This document shows, one piece after another, positions 33,972 to 42,176 of a DNA stretch of 49,279 nt. Every line of letters starts with the position of its first letter. Position 1 is the stretch's first letter. Position numbers and translations under genes: made by a program. Source of the stretch: a bacterium (GTDB lineage Bacteria > Actinomycetota > Acidimicrobiia > Spongiisociales > UBA5794); NCBI GenBank assembly GCA_024228555.1, contig JAAETI010000554.1, positions 1-49,279 of the forward strand, read 5' to 3'. A model generated the notes under the pieces. That model made no database searches. It worked only from the letters and a program-made list of their open reading frames with translations, and was not told the origin of the DNA.

Positions 33972-34002
33972 ACCGTAAACCCTCACGTTGCATGAGAGTC
34001 AA
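33972..34002 (-). promoter_or_regulatory. Candidate MerR-type promoter for the ABC exporter
   Basis: Reading leftwards, TTGACT (34002-33997) and TACGGT (33977-33972) are separated by 19 nt. The spacer is filled by a near-palindrome CTCATGCAACGTGAG (33996-33982), whose dyad continues by two further matched pairs outside one mismatch. A 19-20 bp spacer carrying a dyad is characteristic of promoters activated by MerR-family regulators. The likely start point is 40-45 nt above the ATPase ATG. No MerR gene lies in the window. Confidence 0.5.
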
Positions 34003-34101
34003 TAGCCAAGCTATGCGACAAGCCGTGGCTTGGCGTCGGCCGGAAGACGGATTGCCGGTCATCCGAGGGAATGATTGCCCTGTGCCCCTAAGATCGACCG
34101 C

Positions 34102-34812
34102 ATGAGCGCAATTGTCTTTGTCCATGGAGCCGGAATGAGCGGATCCTCGTGGCGATACCAAACCAAGTACTTCGAAGGCGCAGTCGCCGTCGACCTCCCG
34201 GGGCACGGAGAATCACCGGATTCCTCCCACGACAACGTCGCCGCGTATGCATCGTGGCTGGGTGAAACTATCCGGCGCATGGGTTCAGAGCCGGTGACAC
34301 TTGTCGGGCACTCCATGGGCTCACTTGTCGTTTTGGAGACGGCAGCCCGCAACCCCGACATGGTCGCCAAACTGGTGCTCATTGCCACATCGGCAACGAT
34401 GCCGGTACATCGCGATTTATTAACTGCCGCCGCCAAGAAGGACCCAGAAGCTGCTGCGATGGTCATCAAATGGAGCTTGCCGACCGGCGGCGGCTACGGA
34501 CGGCCCAAGAAATGGGTCCAAGTGGCAACAGCAGCATTCGTGGCGGCGGCAGAATCGGGACTCATGAGCGATGACTTCCAAGCCTGCGACTCCTATGACG
34601 ACGCGTTGACAATGGCAGGGAAGATTCGATGCCCAACGTTGCTCATCCTCGGCGAACATGACGTCATGACCCGGCCGACGGCCGCACAGCCCCTGGCAGC
34701 CGCCATCGATGACGCTCGTATCGTGGTGATCGAAGGCGTCGGACACATGCTCCCATTGGAGAAACCGGCCGAGATCAACGAAGCAATCAGCCTGTTCCTG
34801 AGCATCGACTGA
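34102..34812 (+). CDS. Alpha/beta-hydrolase
   Basis: A protein of 236 residues from the ATG at 34102, chosen because it puts the oxyanion strand IVFVHGAGMSGSSW at the N-terminus. The nucleophile elbow GHSMGS holds the catalytic Ser, LILGEHDVMT the Asp, and VEGVGHMLPLE (IEGVGHMLP) the His. Likely substrates are esters or lactones, but the sequence gives no specificity. It is divergent from the ABC exporter operon and upstream of the M15 lipoprotein gene on the same strand, with 36 nt between them. Confidence 0.87.
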   Translation: MSAIVFVHGAGMSGSSWRYQTKYFEGAVAVDLPGHGESPDSSHDNVAAYASWLGETIRRMGSEPVTLVGHSMGSLVVLETAARNPDMVAKLVLIATSATMPVHRDLLTAAAKKDPEAAAMVIKWSLPTGGGYGRPKKWVQVATAAFVAAAESGLMSDDFQACDSYDDALTMAGKIRCPTLLILGEHDVMTRPTAAQPLAAAIDDARIVVIEGVGHMLPLEKPAEINEAISLFLSID

Positions 34813-34848
34813 ACCGCTATTCCTGATGGTGCACTACCTTGTCCGGTG

Positions 34849-35676
34849 ATGAGGAATCACCGATTGATTATCGCGATCTCGCTGCTCGCCGTGGCAGCTG
34901 CCGCGTGCGGAACGAGCGACGCGGTGACACCCGAATCCGTGGCTCCGACCACCACAGCAACCGCCGCACCCTCGACCACGAGCTCCGCAGCGCCATCGAC
35001 GACCCTCATCGACTCAGCCGGGCCAGAGGCGAAATCGCCGCCTACCACGAAGGTTCCGGTTCCTCCCTCCACAACGAAGCCTCCCCCGCCACCGTCGACC
35101 ACCACAACCGCTCCACCGACCTTCGCCTACACCGTCAGTCCGGTGAACGCTGAGACAGTGTGGGCCACCTGGAACGAAGGGTGCCCGCTCCACTTCGATG
35201 ATCTGTCGCTGCTCACTCTGACCTATTGGAATCTGGGTGGCACCGCAGTAACGGGCCCGCTAATCATCAACTCAACGCTGGTCGACGACGTCATCGTGGC
35301 ATTTAAGGGGCTATTCGAGATCGGGTTCCCGATTGAACGCATGGCGTTGGTCGATGACTACGACGGCGACGACAAAGCCGCGATGGCCGCCAATGTCACA
35401 TCGGGTTTCAATTGTCGATTCGTAGACGGGACCGATCGTTGGTCGAACCACGCTCTTGGCCTCGCCATCGACATCAACCCCCTCGTTAATCCCTGGGCTC
35501 GTGAAGGCAACGTGCTGCCACTCGAAGGCACCAAATACACCGACCGTGAGGTCGTCGTCCCGGGGATGATCAATCTCGGTGATGAGGCGATCACGATCTT
35601 TGCCGATCTTGGCTGGAGCTGGGGTGGTGCGTGGCAAACAGCCGACTACATGCATTTCTCTCAACCCGGCAACTAA
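34849..35676 (+). CDS. M15-family (VanY-like) peptidase lipoprotein
   Basis: A protein of 275 residues from the ATG at 34849; an adjacent GTG is also in frame. The N-terminus has a lipoprotein signal (LIIAISLLAVAAAAC), then a Thr/Ser/Pro-rich stalk of about 70 residues. The C-terminal domain carries the M15 zinc motifs SNHALGLAIDINP (His and Asp) and ADYMHFSQ (last His), as in D-Ala-D-Ala or L-Ala-D-Glu endo/carboxypeptidases of the Peptidase_M15_4 type. It would trim peptidoglycan outside the membrane. It is a second M15 enzyme in the window, unlike the one at 475-1206, which lacks a signal peptide. Confidence 0.85.
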   Translation: MRNHRLIIAISLLAVAAAACGTSDAVTPESVAPTTTATAAPSTTSSAAPSTTLIDSAGPEAKSPPTTKVPVPPSTTKPPPPPSTTTTAPPTFAYTVSPVNAETVWATWNEGCPLHFDDLSLLTLTYWNLGGTAVTGPLIINSTLVDDVIVAFKGLFEIGFPIERMALVDDYDGDDKAAMAANVTSGFNCRFVDGTDRWSNHALGLAIDINPLVNPWAREGNVLPLEGTKYTDREVVVPGMINLGDEAITIFADLGWSWGGAWQTADYMHFSQPGN

Positions 35677-35684
35677 GAAGCCTC

Positions 35685-35714
35685 GTGACAAACGAACGTT
35701 CGTTTGCCTAGTAT
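35685..35714 (+). promoter_or_regulatory. paaABCDE promoter with palindromic TetR/PaaR-type operator
   Basis: A -35 box GTGACA (35685-35690) and a -10 box TAGTAT (35709-35714) are 18 nt apart. The spacer is almost filled by CAAACGAACGTTCGTTTG (35689-35706), a perfect 18-bp palindrome. It contains two overlapping matches to CNAACGNNCGTTNG, the pattern I recall for the TetR-type phenylacetate repressor PaaR of Thermus. A repressor bound there would block polymerase. Phenylacetyl-CoA is the usual inducer in such systems. No TetR gene lies in this window. Confidence 0.65.
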
Positions 35715-35739
35715 TCCTGCCTGTCACGGAGGGAGAGCT

Positions 35740-36669
35740 ATGACTGATGAAAGCCGGTTTGACGCGATCATCGCGGCCGACGACAAGGTGGAACCGGGCG
35801 ACTGGATGCCCGAGGGCTACCGGAAGACGCTCATCCGCCAGATTGCCCAGCATGCTCACTCTGAAGTCATCGGGATGCAGCCGGAGGGCAATTGGATCAC
35901 GCGAGCACCCAGCCTCAAGCGCAAGGCCATCCTCATCGCCAAGGTCCAGGATGAAGCCGGTCACGGTCTCTACCTCTACTCGGCAGCTGAAACGCTTGGC
36001 GTATCCCGCCACGAGTTGGTCGACCTCCTCCATCAGGGCAAGCAGAAGTACTCATCGATCTTCAACTACCCAACCCTCAACTGGGCAGATATGGGGACTA
36101 TCGGTTGGCTTGTCGATGGAGCAGCAATCACGAACCAGGTGATGCTGACCCGCACCTCCTACGGACCGTACGCCCGAGCCATGCACCGCATCTGTCGCGA
36201 GGAGAGCTTCCATCAGCGTCAGGGCTACGAGCTGATCTTGACCCTCATGCGGGGATCCGAGGAGCAACGCCAGATGGCACAAGACTCCATGAACCGATTC
36301 TGGTGGCCGGCGCTAATGATGTTCGGGCCAACCGACGGAGACTCTCCCCACACCCAGCAGTCGATGGCATGGAAGATCAAGCGAATCAGCAACGACGACC
36401 TCCGACAGAAGTTTGTCGATGCCACGGTCCCCCAAGCTGAATTCGCCGGTATCACCATCCCCGACCCCGACCTGCGCTGGAACGAAGAGCGTGGCCACTA
36501 CGACTTCGGTGAAATCGATTGGGATGAGTTCTGGGACGTCGTCGGTGGCAACGGGCCGTGCAATCGAGAACGAATGGATCACAAGAACAAGGTATGGGAC
36601 GACGGCGCCTGGGTACGAGAAGCCGCAGTTGCCTATGCGGCCAAGCAATACGCCAGGAAGAGCGCATGA
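35740..36669 (+). CDS. paaA: 1,2-phenylacetyl-CoA epoxidase, catalytic subunit A
   Basis: A protein of 309 residues, the family's length, with GGAGGGAGAG just before the ATG. It is the di-iron oxygenase subunit that inserts oxygen into the ring of phenylacetyl-CoA. Diiron ligands are visible in the helices [17 protein letters not shown] (Glu and ExxH) and [13 protein letters not shown] (second ExxH). Conserved segments include [20 protein letters not shown] and [16 protein letters not shown]. The stop overlaps paaB by ATGA, so the operon is translationally coupled from A to D. The upstream palindrome is its likely operator. Confidence 0.96.
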   Translation: MTDESRFDAIIAADDKVEPGDWMPEGYRKTLIRQIAQHAHSEVIGMQPEGNWITRAPSLKRKAILIAKVQDEAGHGLYLYSAAETLGVSRHELVDLLHQGKQKYSSIFNYPTLNWADMGTIGWLVDGAAITNQVMLTRTSYGPYARAMHRICREESFHQRQGYELILTLMRGSEEQRQMAQDSMNRFWWPALMMFGPTDGDSPHTQQSMAWKIKRISNDDLRQKFVDATVPQAEFAGITIPDPDLRWNEERGHYDFGEIDWDEFWDVVGGNGPCNRERMDHKNKVWDDGAWVREAAVAYAAKQYARKSA

Positions 36670-37229
36670 GCTACGAAGTACCCCACATGGAAGGCGACGA
36701 CAAGATCCAGTTTGGATCTCATCGTGAGGGCGGCTGGCCACGCTGGGAGGCGTTCGTCCGTCAGAGAGGTGGCCTCGCCCACATCCATTCCGAGTCGGTG
36801 CACGCACCGGATGCCGAAACCGCACTACTCAATGCACGAGATGCGTATCTGCGTCGCGTTGAGGGAGTCAGCCTTTGGGTGGCTCCGGCAGACCAGGTCA
36901 CCCGATGGGAGTCAGACGCTCCGGAAGCTGCCTCAAAGGACATCGCCCCCCGCCCATCTGCCCTGTGGGAGGTCTTTGTCCGGCACCGTCGCGGTCTCGC
37001 CCACGCGCATGCCGGGTCGATGGCAGCGACCGGCCCTTACGATGCCATCGAGAAGGCTCGGCGCGTGTATGTGACTCACGAAGAGGGCGTCGGCGTTTGG
37101 GTCGTGTCGGCCGCAACAGTGGTTGCGGCCGACCCCGAGGAGGCAGAGGCTCTCTTCGAGCCCTTCGCTGACAAGGACTACCGATACCCGACCTACTACG
37201 AAATCCCCGACGAAGTGGGGCACATGTGA
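36666..37229 (+). CDS. paaB: Phenylacetyl-CoA epoxidase subunit B, tandem double-domain form
   Basis: A protein of 187 residues, about twice the usual PaaB size (about 95). It contains two PaaB-like domains. The first has [20 protein letters not shown], then [25 protein letters not shown]. The second has [19 protein letters not shown], then [23 protein letters not shown]. The C-terminus [16 protein letters not shown] is the typical PaaB end. PaaB bridges the PaaAC heterodimers in the epoxidase complex, so a fused pair may replace two separate copies. It overlaps paaA and paaC by 4 nt each. No frameshift is evident between the repeats. Confidence 0.9.
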   Translation: MSYEVPHMEGDDKIQFGSHREGGWPRWEAFVRQRGGLAHIHSESVHAPDAETALLNARDAYLRRVEGVSLWVAPADQVTRWESDAPEAASKDIAPRPSALWEVFVRHRRGLAHAHAGSMAATGPYDAIEKARRVYVTHEEGVGVWVVSAATVVAADPEEAEALFEPFADKDYRYPTYYEIPDEVGHM

Positions 37230-37978
37230 GCAATTCGCACCACCGCTACCTGCTCCGCCACGCCGACGACAACCTGATCTTGTCGCAACGACTCTCGGAG
37301 TACATCTCGTACGCACCAGAGCTCGAGGAGGATCTCGCGGTTGCCAACATCGCCCTCGATCATCTTGGGGTCGCCATGCATCTTCTCGAGCACGCCGCCT
37401 CTCTCAACGGTCAAGGCCAAACCGGCGACGATCTGGCCTTCCTGCGCTCAGAGCGCGAGTACGTCAATCTGCTGCTTGTTGAGCAGCCCAATGAGGACTT
37501 CGCCCACATTGTCACCAGACAGTTCTTCTTCGATGCCTATCAGGTGGTTTTGTGGCGAGCTCTCAGTGAATCCCAGGATGAGACGCTCGCCGGAATCGCC
37601 GCCAAGGCGGCAAAAGAAGCCGACTATCACCTGCGCCACTCCAGCAGTTGGATGGTCAGGCTCGGAGACGGGACTTCGGAAAGCCACACCCGGACTCAAG
37701 CTGCCATCGACGCGCTGTGGAGGTATGTCGGCGAGATGTTCGAGTCAGATGAGCTCGTCGCCGAAATGTCCGCAGCGGGCATCGGGGTCGACCCTGGCGA
37801 CTTGCACACGGCGTGGGAACAGCACGTGGAGAGCACCCTCGAACAAGCAACACTTGCCAAAAGTGCCGACGACTACCAGCGTCGTGGTGGCCGTGACGGT
37901 TTCCACACCGAGCACCTTGGCCACCTCCTCGGCGAAATGCAGTGGATGCAGCGCTCCTACCCTGGCCTGCAGTGGTGA
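37226..37978 (+). CDS. paaC: Phenylacetyl-CoA epoxidase, structural subunit C
   Basis: A protein of 250 residues from a GTG overlapping the paaB stop (GTGA). It is a ferritin-like, non-catalytic partner of PaaA: RYLLRHADDNLILSQRLSEY, LEEDLAVANIALDHLGVAMH, DFAHIVTRQFFFDAYQVVLW, AAKEADYHLRHSSSWMVRLG and GFHTEHLGHLLGEMQWMQR are family segments. It binds the CoA ester substrate side of the complex. It is coupled to paaD by a second GTGA overlap. Confidence 0.93.
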   Translation: MSNSHHRYLLRHADDNLILSQRLSEYISYAPELEEDLAVANIALDHLGVAMHLLEHAASLNGQGQTGDDLAFLRSEREYVNLLLVEQPNEDFAHIVTRQFFFDAYQVVLWRALSESQDETLAGIAAKAAKEADYHLRHSSSWMVRLGDGTSESHTRTQAAIDALWRYVGEMFESDELVAEMSAAGIGVDPGDLHTAWEQHVESTLEQATLAKSADDYQRRGGRDGFHTEHLGHLLGEMQWMQRSYPGLQW

Positions 37979-38439
37979 CCGCGGTGACGACCGAACTGCG
38001 CGAGATCCTTGCCGAAGTGGTCGATCCGGAAATCCCCGTCCTCTCGATTGCCGATCTCGGCATCTTGCGGAATGTTGAAGAGTCACACGACGGTGCGGTC
38101 ATCGTCACAATCACACCGACCTACTCGGGTTGTCCGGCAATGGACCACCTCCGCACCGAGATCGAACGGGTGCTTCACGAGAACGGAAGAGACCGCGTAG
38201 AGGTGGTCACGACGTTCCAACCGGCGTGGACAACCGACTGGATGACCACCACCGGCAAGACCAAGCTGGCTGAGTACGGCATCGCCGCTCCTCGCACCGA
38301 TGCTACCGCTCCAATCCGGTGTCCCCGGTGCACCGCAGACGACAGCCGATTGGTTTCCGAGTTCGGGGCGACGGCGTGCAAAGCGCTGCGAGTCTGTACG
38401 AGCTGCGGAGAACCCTTCGACCATTTCAAAGAGATCTGA
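37975..38439 (+). CDS. paaD: PaaD-like Fe-S assembly/maturation protein of the phenylacetyl-CoA epoxidase
   Basis: A protein of 154 residues from a GTG overlapping the paaC stop; a second GTG nine nt later is possible. The N-terminal MIP18/DUF59 domain has VDPEIPVLSIADLGILRNV and TPTYSGCPAMD, with the conserved Cys. The C-terminus holds two pairs of Cys (CPRC and CTSC) as a zinc ribbon. PaaD is needed for an active epoxidase, probably by maturing a metal or Fe-S centre of PaaE or PaaA. It sits between paaC and paaE in the standard order. Confidence 0.93.
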   Translation: MTAVTTELREILAEVVDPEIPVLSIADLGILRNVEESHDGAVIVTITPTYSGCPAMDHLRTEIERVLHENGRDRVEVVTTFQPAWTTDWMTTTGKTKLAEYGIAAPRTDATAPIRCPRCTADDSRLVSEFGATACKALRVCTSCGEPFDHFKEI

Positions 38440-38447
38440 GGACACCC

Positions 38448-39530
38448 ATGACTATCGACACCAAGGCTGTTGAGTATCACCCTCTGACCGTCAGCAACGT
38501 CGAAACGCTCACCGATGATGCAGTAGCAATCACCTTCGATATTCCCGCATCGTTGGCCGACCGCTATCGCTACCTGCCCGGTCAGCACATTGCCGTTCGC
38601 ACCGACATCGCAGGCGAGGATGTCCGTCGCACCTATTCGGTTTGTGCGAACGCCTCCAGCAACCGACTCCGCATCGGTGTGAAGCGTCTCGAAGGTGGGG
38701 CTTTCTCGACTTACGCCACGACACAGTTGGCGGTTGGCGATCAACTCGAGGTCACTCCGCCACACGGCGACTTCACCATCCTCCCCGATGCCGAGAATGT
38801 CCGACACTACGGCGCCGTGGCTGCAGGCAGCGGGATCACCCCTGTCATCTCAATGATCGCCACTGTGCTCGACCAGGAACCGCACAGCAGATTCACACTC
38901 ATCTTCGGGAACCGCTCCTCGGCCTCCATCATGTTCCTCGAGGAGCTCGAGGGGCTCAAGGACCGCTACCCGGCTCGTCTCCATCTGGTTCACGTTCTGT
39001 CACGCGAGGCGCAGATCATTCCGGCTCTGTCCGGTCGCCTCGACGAGGAACGCCTGACTGCACTCCTCGAGACGGTCGTTGCTGTCGACTCAATCGACAG
39101 CTGGTACCTGTGTGGCCCTTACGAAATGGTCGAAGCCGCCCGAGCCACTCTCGCCGGTTATGGCGTCGCCGCGGATGCCATCAACGACGAGCTGTTCTTC
39201 GCCGAGCCCACCCCCCCGCCGCCTCCAGCGGCCCCTGTAGACCGAGCGGGGATGAGTGAGGTCACGTTCAGCCTGGATGGGCGCAGCTCCTCGGTCCTGG
39301 TGGACCCGGACGGACCGGCCATCCTTGCCTACGCACTCGAGGAACGACGCGACACCCCTTTCAGCTGCAAGGGCGGCATGTGCACCACGTGCAAGGCACA
39401 GATTGTTGCGGGCACAGCGACGATGGACCTCAACTTCGCCCTCGCCGACGACGACCTGGCAAAGGGCTACATCCTGACCTGCCAAGCCCACCCAACGTCC
39501 GACGAGCTAACCATCACCTACGACGTCTGA
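38448..39530 (+). CDS. paaE: Phenylacetyl-CoA epoxidase, reductase subunit E
   Basis: A protein of 360 residues from the ATG at 38448, with GAGGACA upstream. It passes electrons from NADPH to the PaaA di-iron centre. The FAD-binding part has YLPGQHIAVRT and RRTYSVCANAS; the NAD(P)-binding part has VAAGSGITPVISMIATVL, LIFGNRSS and YLCGPYEMVEAA. A Pro-rich linker (TPPPPPAAP) leads to a plant-type [2Fe-2S] ferredoxin domain (about 275-360) with CKGGMCTTCKAQ and LTCQAHP. Domain order is flavodoxin reductase then ferredoxin, as usual for PaaE. It is followed by two strong hairpins. Confidence 0.95.
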   Translation: MTIDTKAVEYHPLTVSNVETLTDDAVAITFDIPASLADRYRYLPGQHIAVRTDIAGEDVRRTYSVCANASSNRLRIGVKRLEGGAFSTYATTQLAVGDQLEVTPPHGDFTILPDAENVRHYGAVAAGSGITPVISMIATVLDQEPHSRFTLIFGNRSSASIMFLEELEGLKDRYPARLHLVHVLSREAQIIPALSGRLDEERLTALLETVVAVDSIDSWYLCGPYEMVEAARATLAGYGVAADAINDELFFAEPTPPPPPAAPVDRAGMSEVTFSLDGRSSSVLVDPDGPAILAYALEERRDTPFSCKGGMCTTCKAQIVAGTATMDLNFALADDDLAKGYILTCQAHPTSDELTITYDV

Positions 39531-39532
39531 GA

Positions 39533-39585
39533 CCGTTCCTACGTATCGAAATGCCGCATATGCGGCCTGAGGTACGCAGGAACGG
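39533..39585 (+). terminator. Nested hairpin after paaE
   Basis: CCGTTCCT (39533-39540) pairs with AGGAACGG (39578-39585), with a further CGTA/TACG helix inside, and the loop holds the palindrome GCCGCATATGCGGC. It begins 2 nt after the paaE stop. Confidence 0.6.
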
Positions 39586-39601
39586 ATCTTGTGGTCACGT
39601 A

Positions 39602-39635
39602 AATGGACCCGACCCCAATTGGGGTCGGGTCCATT
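39602..39635. terminator. 17-bp perfect palindrome, probable bidirectional terminator
   Basis: AATGGACCCGACCCCAA (39602-39618) and its exact complement (39619-39635) form an uninterrupted palindrome between the convergent paaE and 5'-nucleotidase genes. The stem is GC-rich with AATT at the tip. A shorter TCCCTT/AAGGGA hairpin overlaps the nucleotidase stop just beyond. Confidence 0.7.
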
Positions 39636-39654
39636 GCGCTACCAAGGGTCCCTT

Positions 39655-41457
39655 TTAAGGGAGTTCGTTCACCCTGTCGGTGCTCGGGGGTGCTACCGGG
39701 CCGAATGTGCCCAGGTAGTTAACGAGCGCCTGCAGATCGACACCACCGTCAATGCGTGGTGCGGTGATCGTGGCAAACGTGCCGAAGTTATCCCCGCCGT
39801 CGGCAAGGAAACTATTCACCGTCACGTTGTAGGTGGCTGTTGGGTTGAGCGGAGCTCCATCCAACACCACGTTCGAGATCGTCACGGATGTGCAGTCACC
39901 GGCGGCAACAGTCGTGGCGAGATCGTAAGTGAACCCTTCTGACACACCGAGGTGTAGGAAGGGACGACTCGATCCGGCCGGCTGGCACTGCTCTTCGAGA
40001 ACAGAGACAATCTCGGCACCGCTCATCGGGAACGTAACAAGCGTGTTGCCGAATGGCTGGAACGTGAACGCCTCGCCAAAGGTAACGACGCCATCGCCCT
40101 CACCCGCCGAGTCGGCGTACGTCAGATCCGATCTCACGCCACCCGGGTTCATGAACGCCACATCCGCACCGTTCGCCGATGTCGCCCACTGCTGAGCGTC
40201 AGCAACCAAGTTGCCTGCCGGAGACTCGACACCACGATCGCTGCCCGTCGGGTCACCGCCACGGTTGATATCCGCAGTGATGGTTCCGACCGGAATATCG
40301 CCTGCAGCGTCAACCAGCGGCTGCCACTTGCTGATGATCTTGGTGATCTTGCGATCCGGCGTCAGCTGTGACTGATCCACAACGTGGTTCTCGGAGTAAC
40401 TCAGATCACGACGCACCTCTTTGGTGCGCTTGTCCATGACAAGGTGAATCTCAGAAACGACTCTGCCAAAGGAATACGCACTGGTGACGATGCGGGGATG
40501 ACCGTCCGCATCGTCCAACATGCAGTTGTAGGGCAGGTGGGTGTGACCGGTGATCAGCACATCGATCTCAGGGTCGAGCGCATCATTGATCGCAACGACT
40601 GGACCGGAGATACCAACACAGGCATCGACATCACCAGGAGGTGGTGTCTGCGATCCACCCTCGTGCAACAAGACAACGATCGCCTCGATGCCCTGGGCCT
40701 TGAGAATCGGAACGAGCGCATTGGCGGTCTCAGCTTCATCGAGGAAGTCATAGCCTTGGATACCGGCTGCGGCGACGAGCGTGTCGGTGGCCTCGAGGGT
40801 CATACCGATGAACGCAACCTTGACGCCGCGGACCTTCTTGATCTCGTATTCGGGAAGTGGGGTTTCGCCAGTCGCGGTCTCGACGACGTTGGCCGCGAGC
40901 CACTGGAACTTCGCACCCTTGAACGGCTTGTCGAAGTAACAGCCATCAACCGGATGACAACCACCGTTCTGCATGCGCAGCAACTCGTCGACACCTTCGT
41001 CGAATTCGTGGTTGCCCACGCTTGCGATGTCGAGCTTCATCTTGTTGAGTGTCTCGACAGACGGCTCGTCGTGAAAGAGACCGGAGAACGCAGGCGAACC
41101 ACCGATGACGTCACCAGCTGCAACTGTCACGCTCGTCTTGTGGCCCTTGCGCAGCTCCTTGAGTTTTGCGGAGAGGTATTCGCCTCCACCCGCAGCAACG
41201 CCGGCGACCGTACCTGCCGTTCCAGCTTCCACGTGACCGTGATAGTCATTGAAAGCAAGAATCTGCAGCTCGACGAGCTTCTCCTTGCGGTGCTTGGGCC
41301 ACCAGCCCTCGGCATCGTCCTCTTCGTTGGCCGACGCCGATCCGGCGGTGGCAGCAAGCGATGCGATCGCAATCACAAGAGCGGCGAACAGCGCGATGAT
41401 GCGACGACGCCTCCCCGACCGCAAGTCGCCCGCGTTCAATACAACGGGTCCTGACAT
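39655..41457 (-). CDS. Secreted bifunctional UDP-sugar hydrolase/5'-nucleotidase-like metallophosphatase
   Basis: A protein of 600 residues with a signal peptide (RRRRIIALFAALVIAIASLAA, cleavage near ASA). The calcineurin-like domain has LQILAFNDYHGHVE (metal Asp and His), AAGDVIGGSPAF, SVGNHEFDEGVDELL, and LITGHTHLPY, which supply the two-metal site. The C-terminal 5'-nucleotidase domain (about 390-590) has SPAGNLVADAQQW, ADVAFMNPGGVRSDL, and FTFQPFGNTLVTFPMSG. It would hydrolyse nucleotides outside the membrane for phosphate or nucleoside supply. The start has GAGGGAGGGG 6 nt upstream. It is the last leftward gene after the fdhD group, 122 nt downstream. Confidence 0.93.
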   Translation of the reverse strand: MSGPVVLNAGDLRSGRRRRIIALFAALVIAIASLAATAGSASANEEDDAEGWWPKHRKEKLVELQILAFNDYHGHVEAGTAGTVAGVAAGGGEYLSAKLKELRKGHKTSVTVAAGDVIGGSPAFSGLFHDEPSVETLNKMKLDIASVGNHEFDEGVDELLRMQNGGCHPVDGCYFDKPFKGAKFQWLAANVVETATGETPLPEYEIKKVRGVKVAFIGMTLEATDTLVAAAGIQGYDFLDEAETANALVPILKAQGIEAIVVLLHEGGSQTPPPGDVDACVGISGPVVAINDALDPEIDVLITGHTHLPYNCMLDDADGHPRIVTSAYSFGRVVSEIHLVMDKRTKEVRRDLSYSENHVVDQSQLTPDRKITKIISKWQPLVDAAGDIPVGTITADINRGGDPTGSDRGVESPAGNLVADAQQWATSANGADVAFMNPGGVRSDLTYADSAGEGDGVVTFGEAFTFQPFGNTLVTFPMSGAEIVSVLEEQCQPAGSSRPFLHLGVSEGFTYDLATTVAAGDCTSVTISNVVLDGAPLNPTATYNVTVNSFLADGGDNFGTFATITAPRIDGGVDLQALVNYLGTFGPVAPPSTDRVNELP

Positions 41458-41579
41458 GGGATTCCCCTCCCTCTAGGGCCGGCGCCAACCCGCGCACCGG
41501 CAGTTGGAACCGTTTTCTAGCACAATGAAGGGCCCTAATGGCGAGGGGATTGTCCGACTCTGTGTCGATTACCTCTGGG

Positions 41580-42158
41580 TTAGGTCACCGGAGGTGGGTA
41601 CTCAACAGCCCATTCCTCCGAGCCCTCTACCAGATAGTCGCTGACCTCACGGCAACGATCGAGGATGCCACACAGCTGTTCTTGGCCCATCATCACATCG
41701 ACAAGCGAGAGCTCGACCCTGCCCACCAGCGACAGCCGTCTGTCGGCTCCCGTTGATAGGGCCCCAGTCGATTCGACGCCTGATACCTCGATGGGTAAGT
41801 CGACGCCACCGATTCCGGCCAGCTCAGCCGCAAGCACAACAAGGTCCGGCGGTGTGGCCATCTTGGGTAGAGCCCAATTGAAGTAGATCGGGAGCTCGAA
41901 GTTCTCGGTGGCTTCCGACAGGTCTTCCTCGTGCTCCTTGACCCAGTCCTCAAGGCGAAGCAGCACCCGAGGCTCGACATCGAAAGCGAGATTCAGGTCC
42001 AAAGGACCGTCACACGCCGATTCGGGGTGGAGATCGATCTCAAAGGACTGGCGTAGCGAGAACGTCTCTATGAAGTGACGTTCGTCATGGACGTGGAAAC
42101 CGTGCTCGATTGCATGGTCTTTGACGTAGGTGATGAATCCGGCGATGTCGATAGCCAT
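41580..42158 (-). CDS. Uncharacterised protein (192 residues), downstream of fdhD
   Basis: Starts MAIDIAGFITYVKDHAIEHG and has no signal peptide or membrane helix. The middle is acidic (DWVKEHEEDLSEATENFELP) and the end is Pro-rich (EWAVEYPPPVT). I do not recognise a family. The frame is flanked by fdhD 18 nt upstream in the same direction, and the codon use is normal for the window, so it is a real gene probably transcribed with fdhD. Nothing in the sequence assigns a function. Confidence 0.65.
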   Translation of the reverse strand: MAIDIAGFITYVKDHAIEHGFHVHDERHFIETFSLRQSFEIDLHPESACDGPLDLNLAFDVEPRVLLRLEDWVKEHEEDLSEATENFELPIYFNWALPKMATPPDLVVLAAELAGIGGVDLPIEVSGVESTGALSTGADRRLSLVGRVELSLVDVMMGQEQLCGILDRCREVSDYLVEGSEEWAVEYPPPVT

Positions 42159-42176
42159 ATGGGAATGGTAACGGTC

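Noticed and set aside
33925-34206. N-terminal extension of the ABC ATPase reading through the intergenic region
   Set aside because: The extension has no homology to the family, lies over the candidate promoter, and the ATG at 33924 has a ribosome site.
39533-39635. Attachment site or insertion-sequence ends in the strong palindromes after paaE
   Set aside because: No transposase or integrase is near, and the position between two convergent stops fits terminators.
40384-41454. A 356-residue open frame antisense to the 5'-nucleotidase
   Set aside because: Antisense shadow of a strongly supported gene with a signal peptide and metal-binding motifs; the antisense product shows no recognisable motif.
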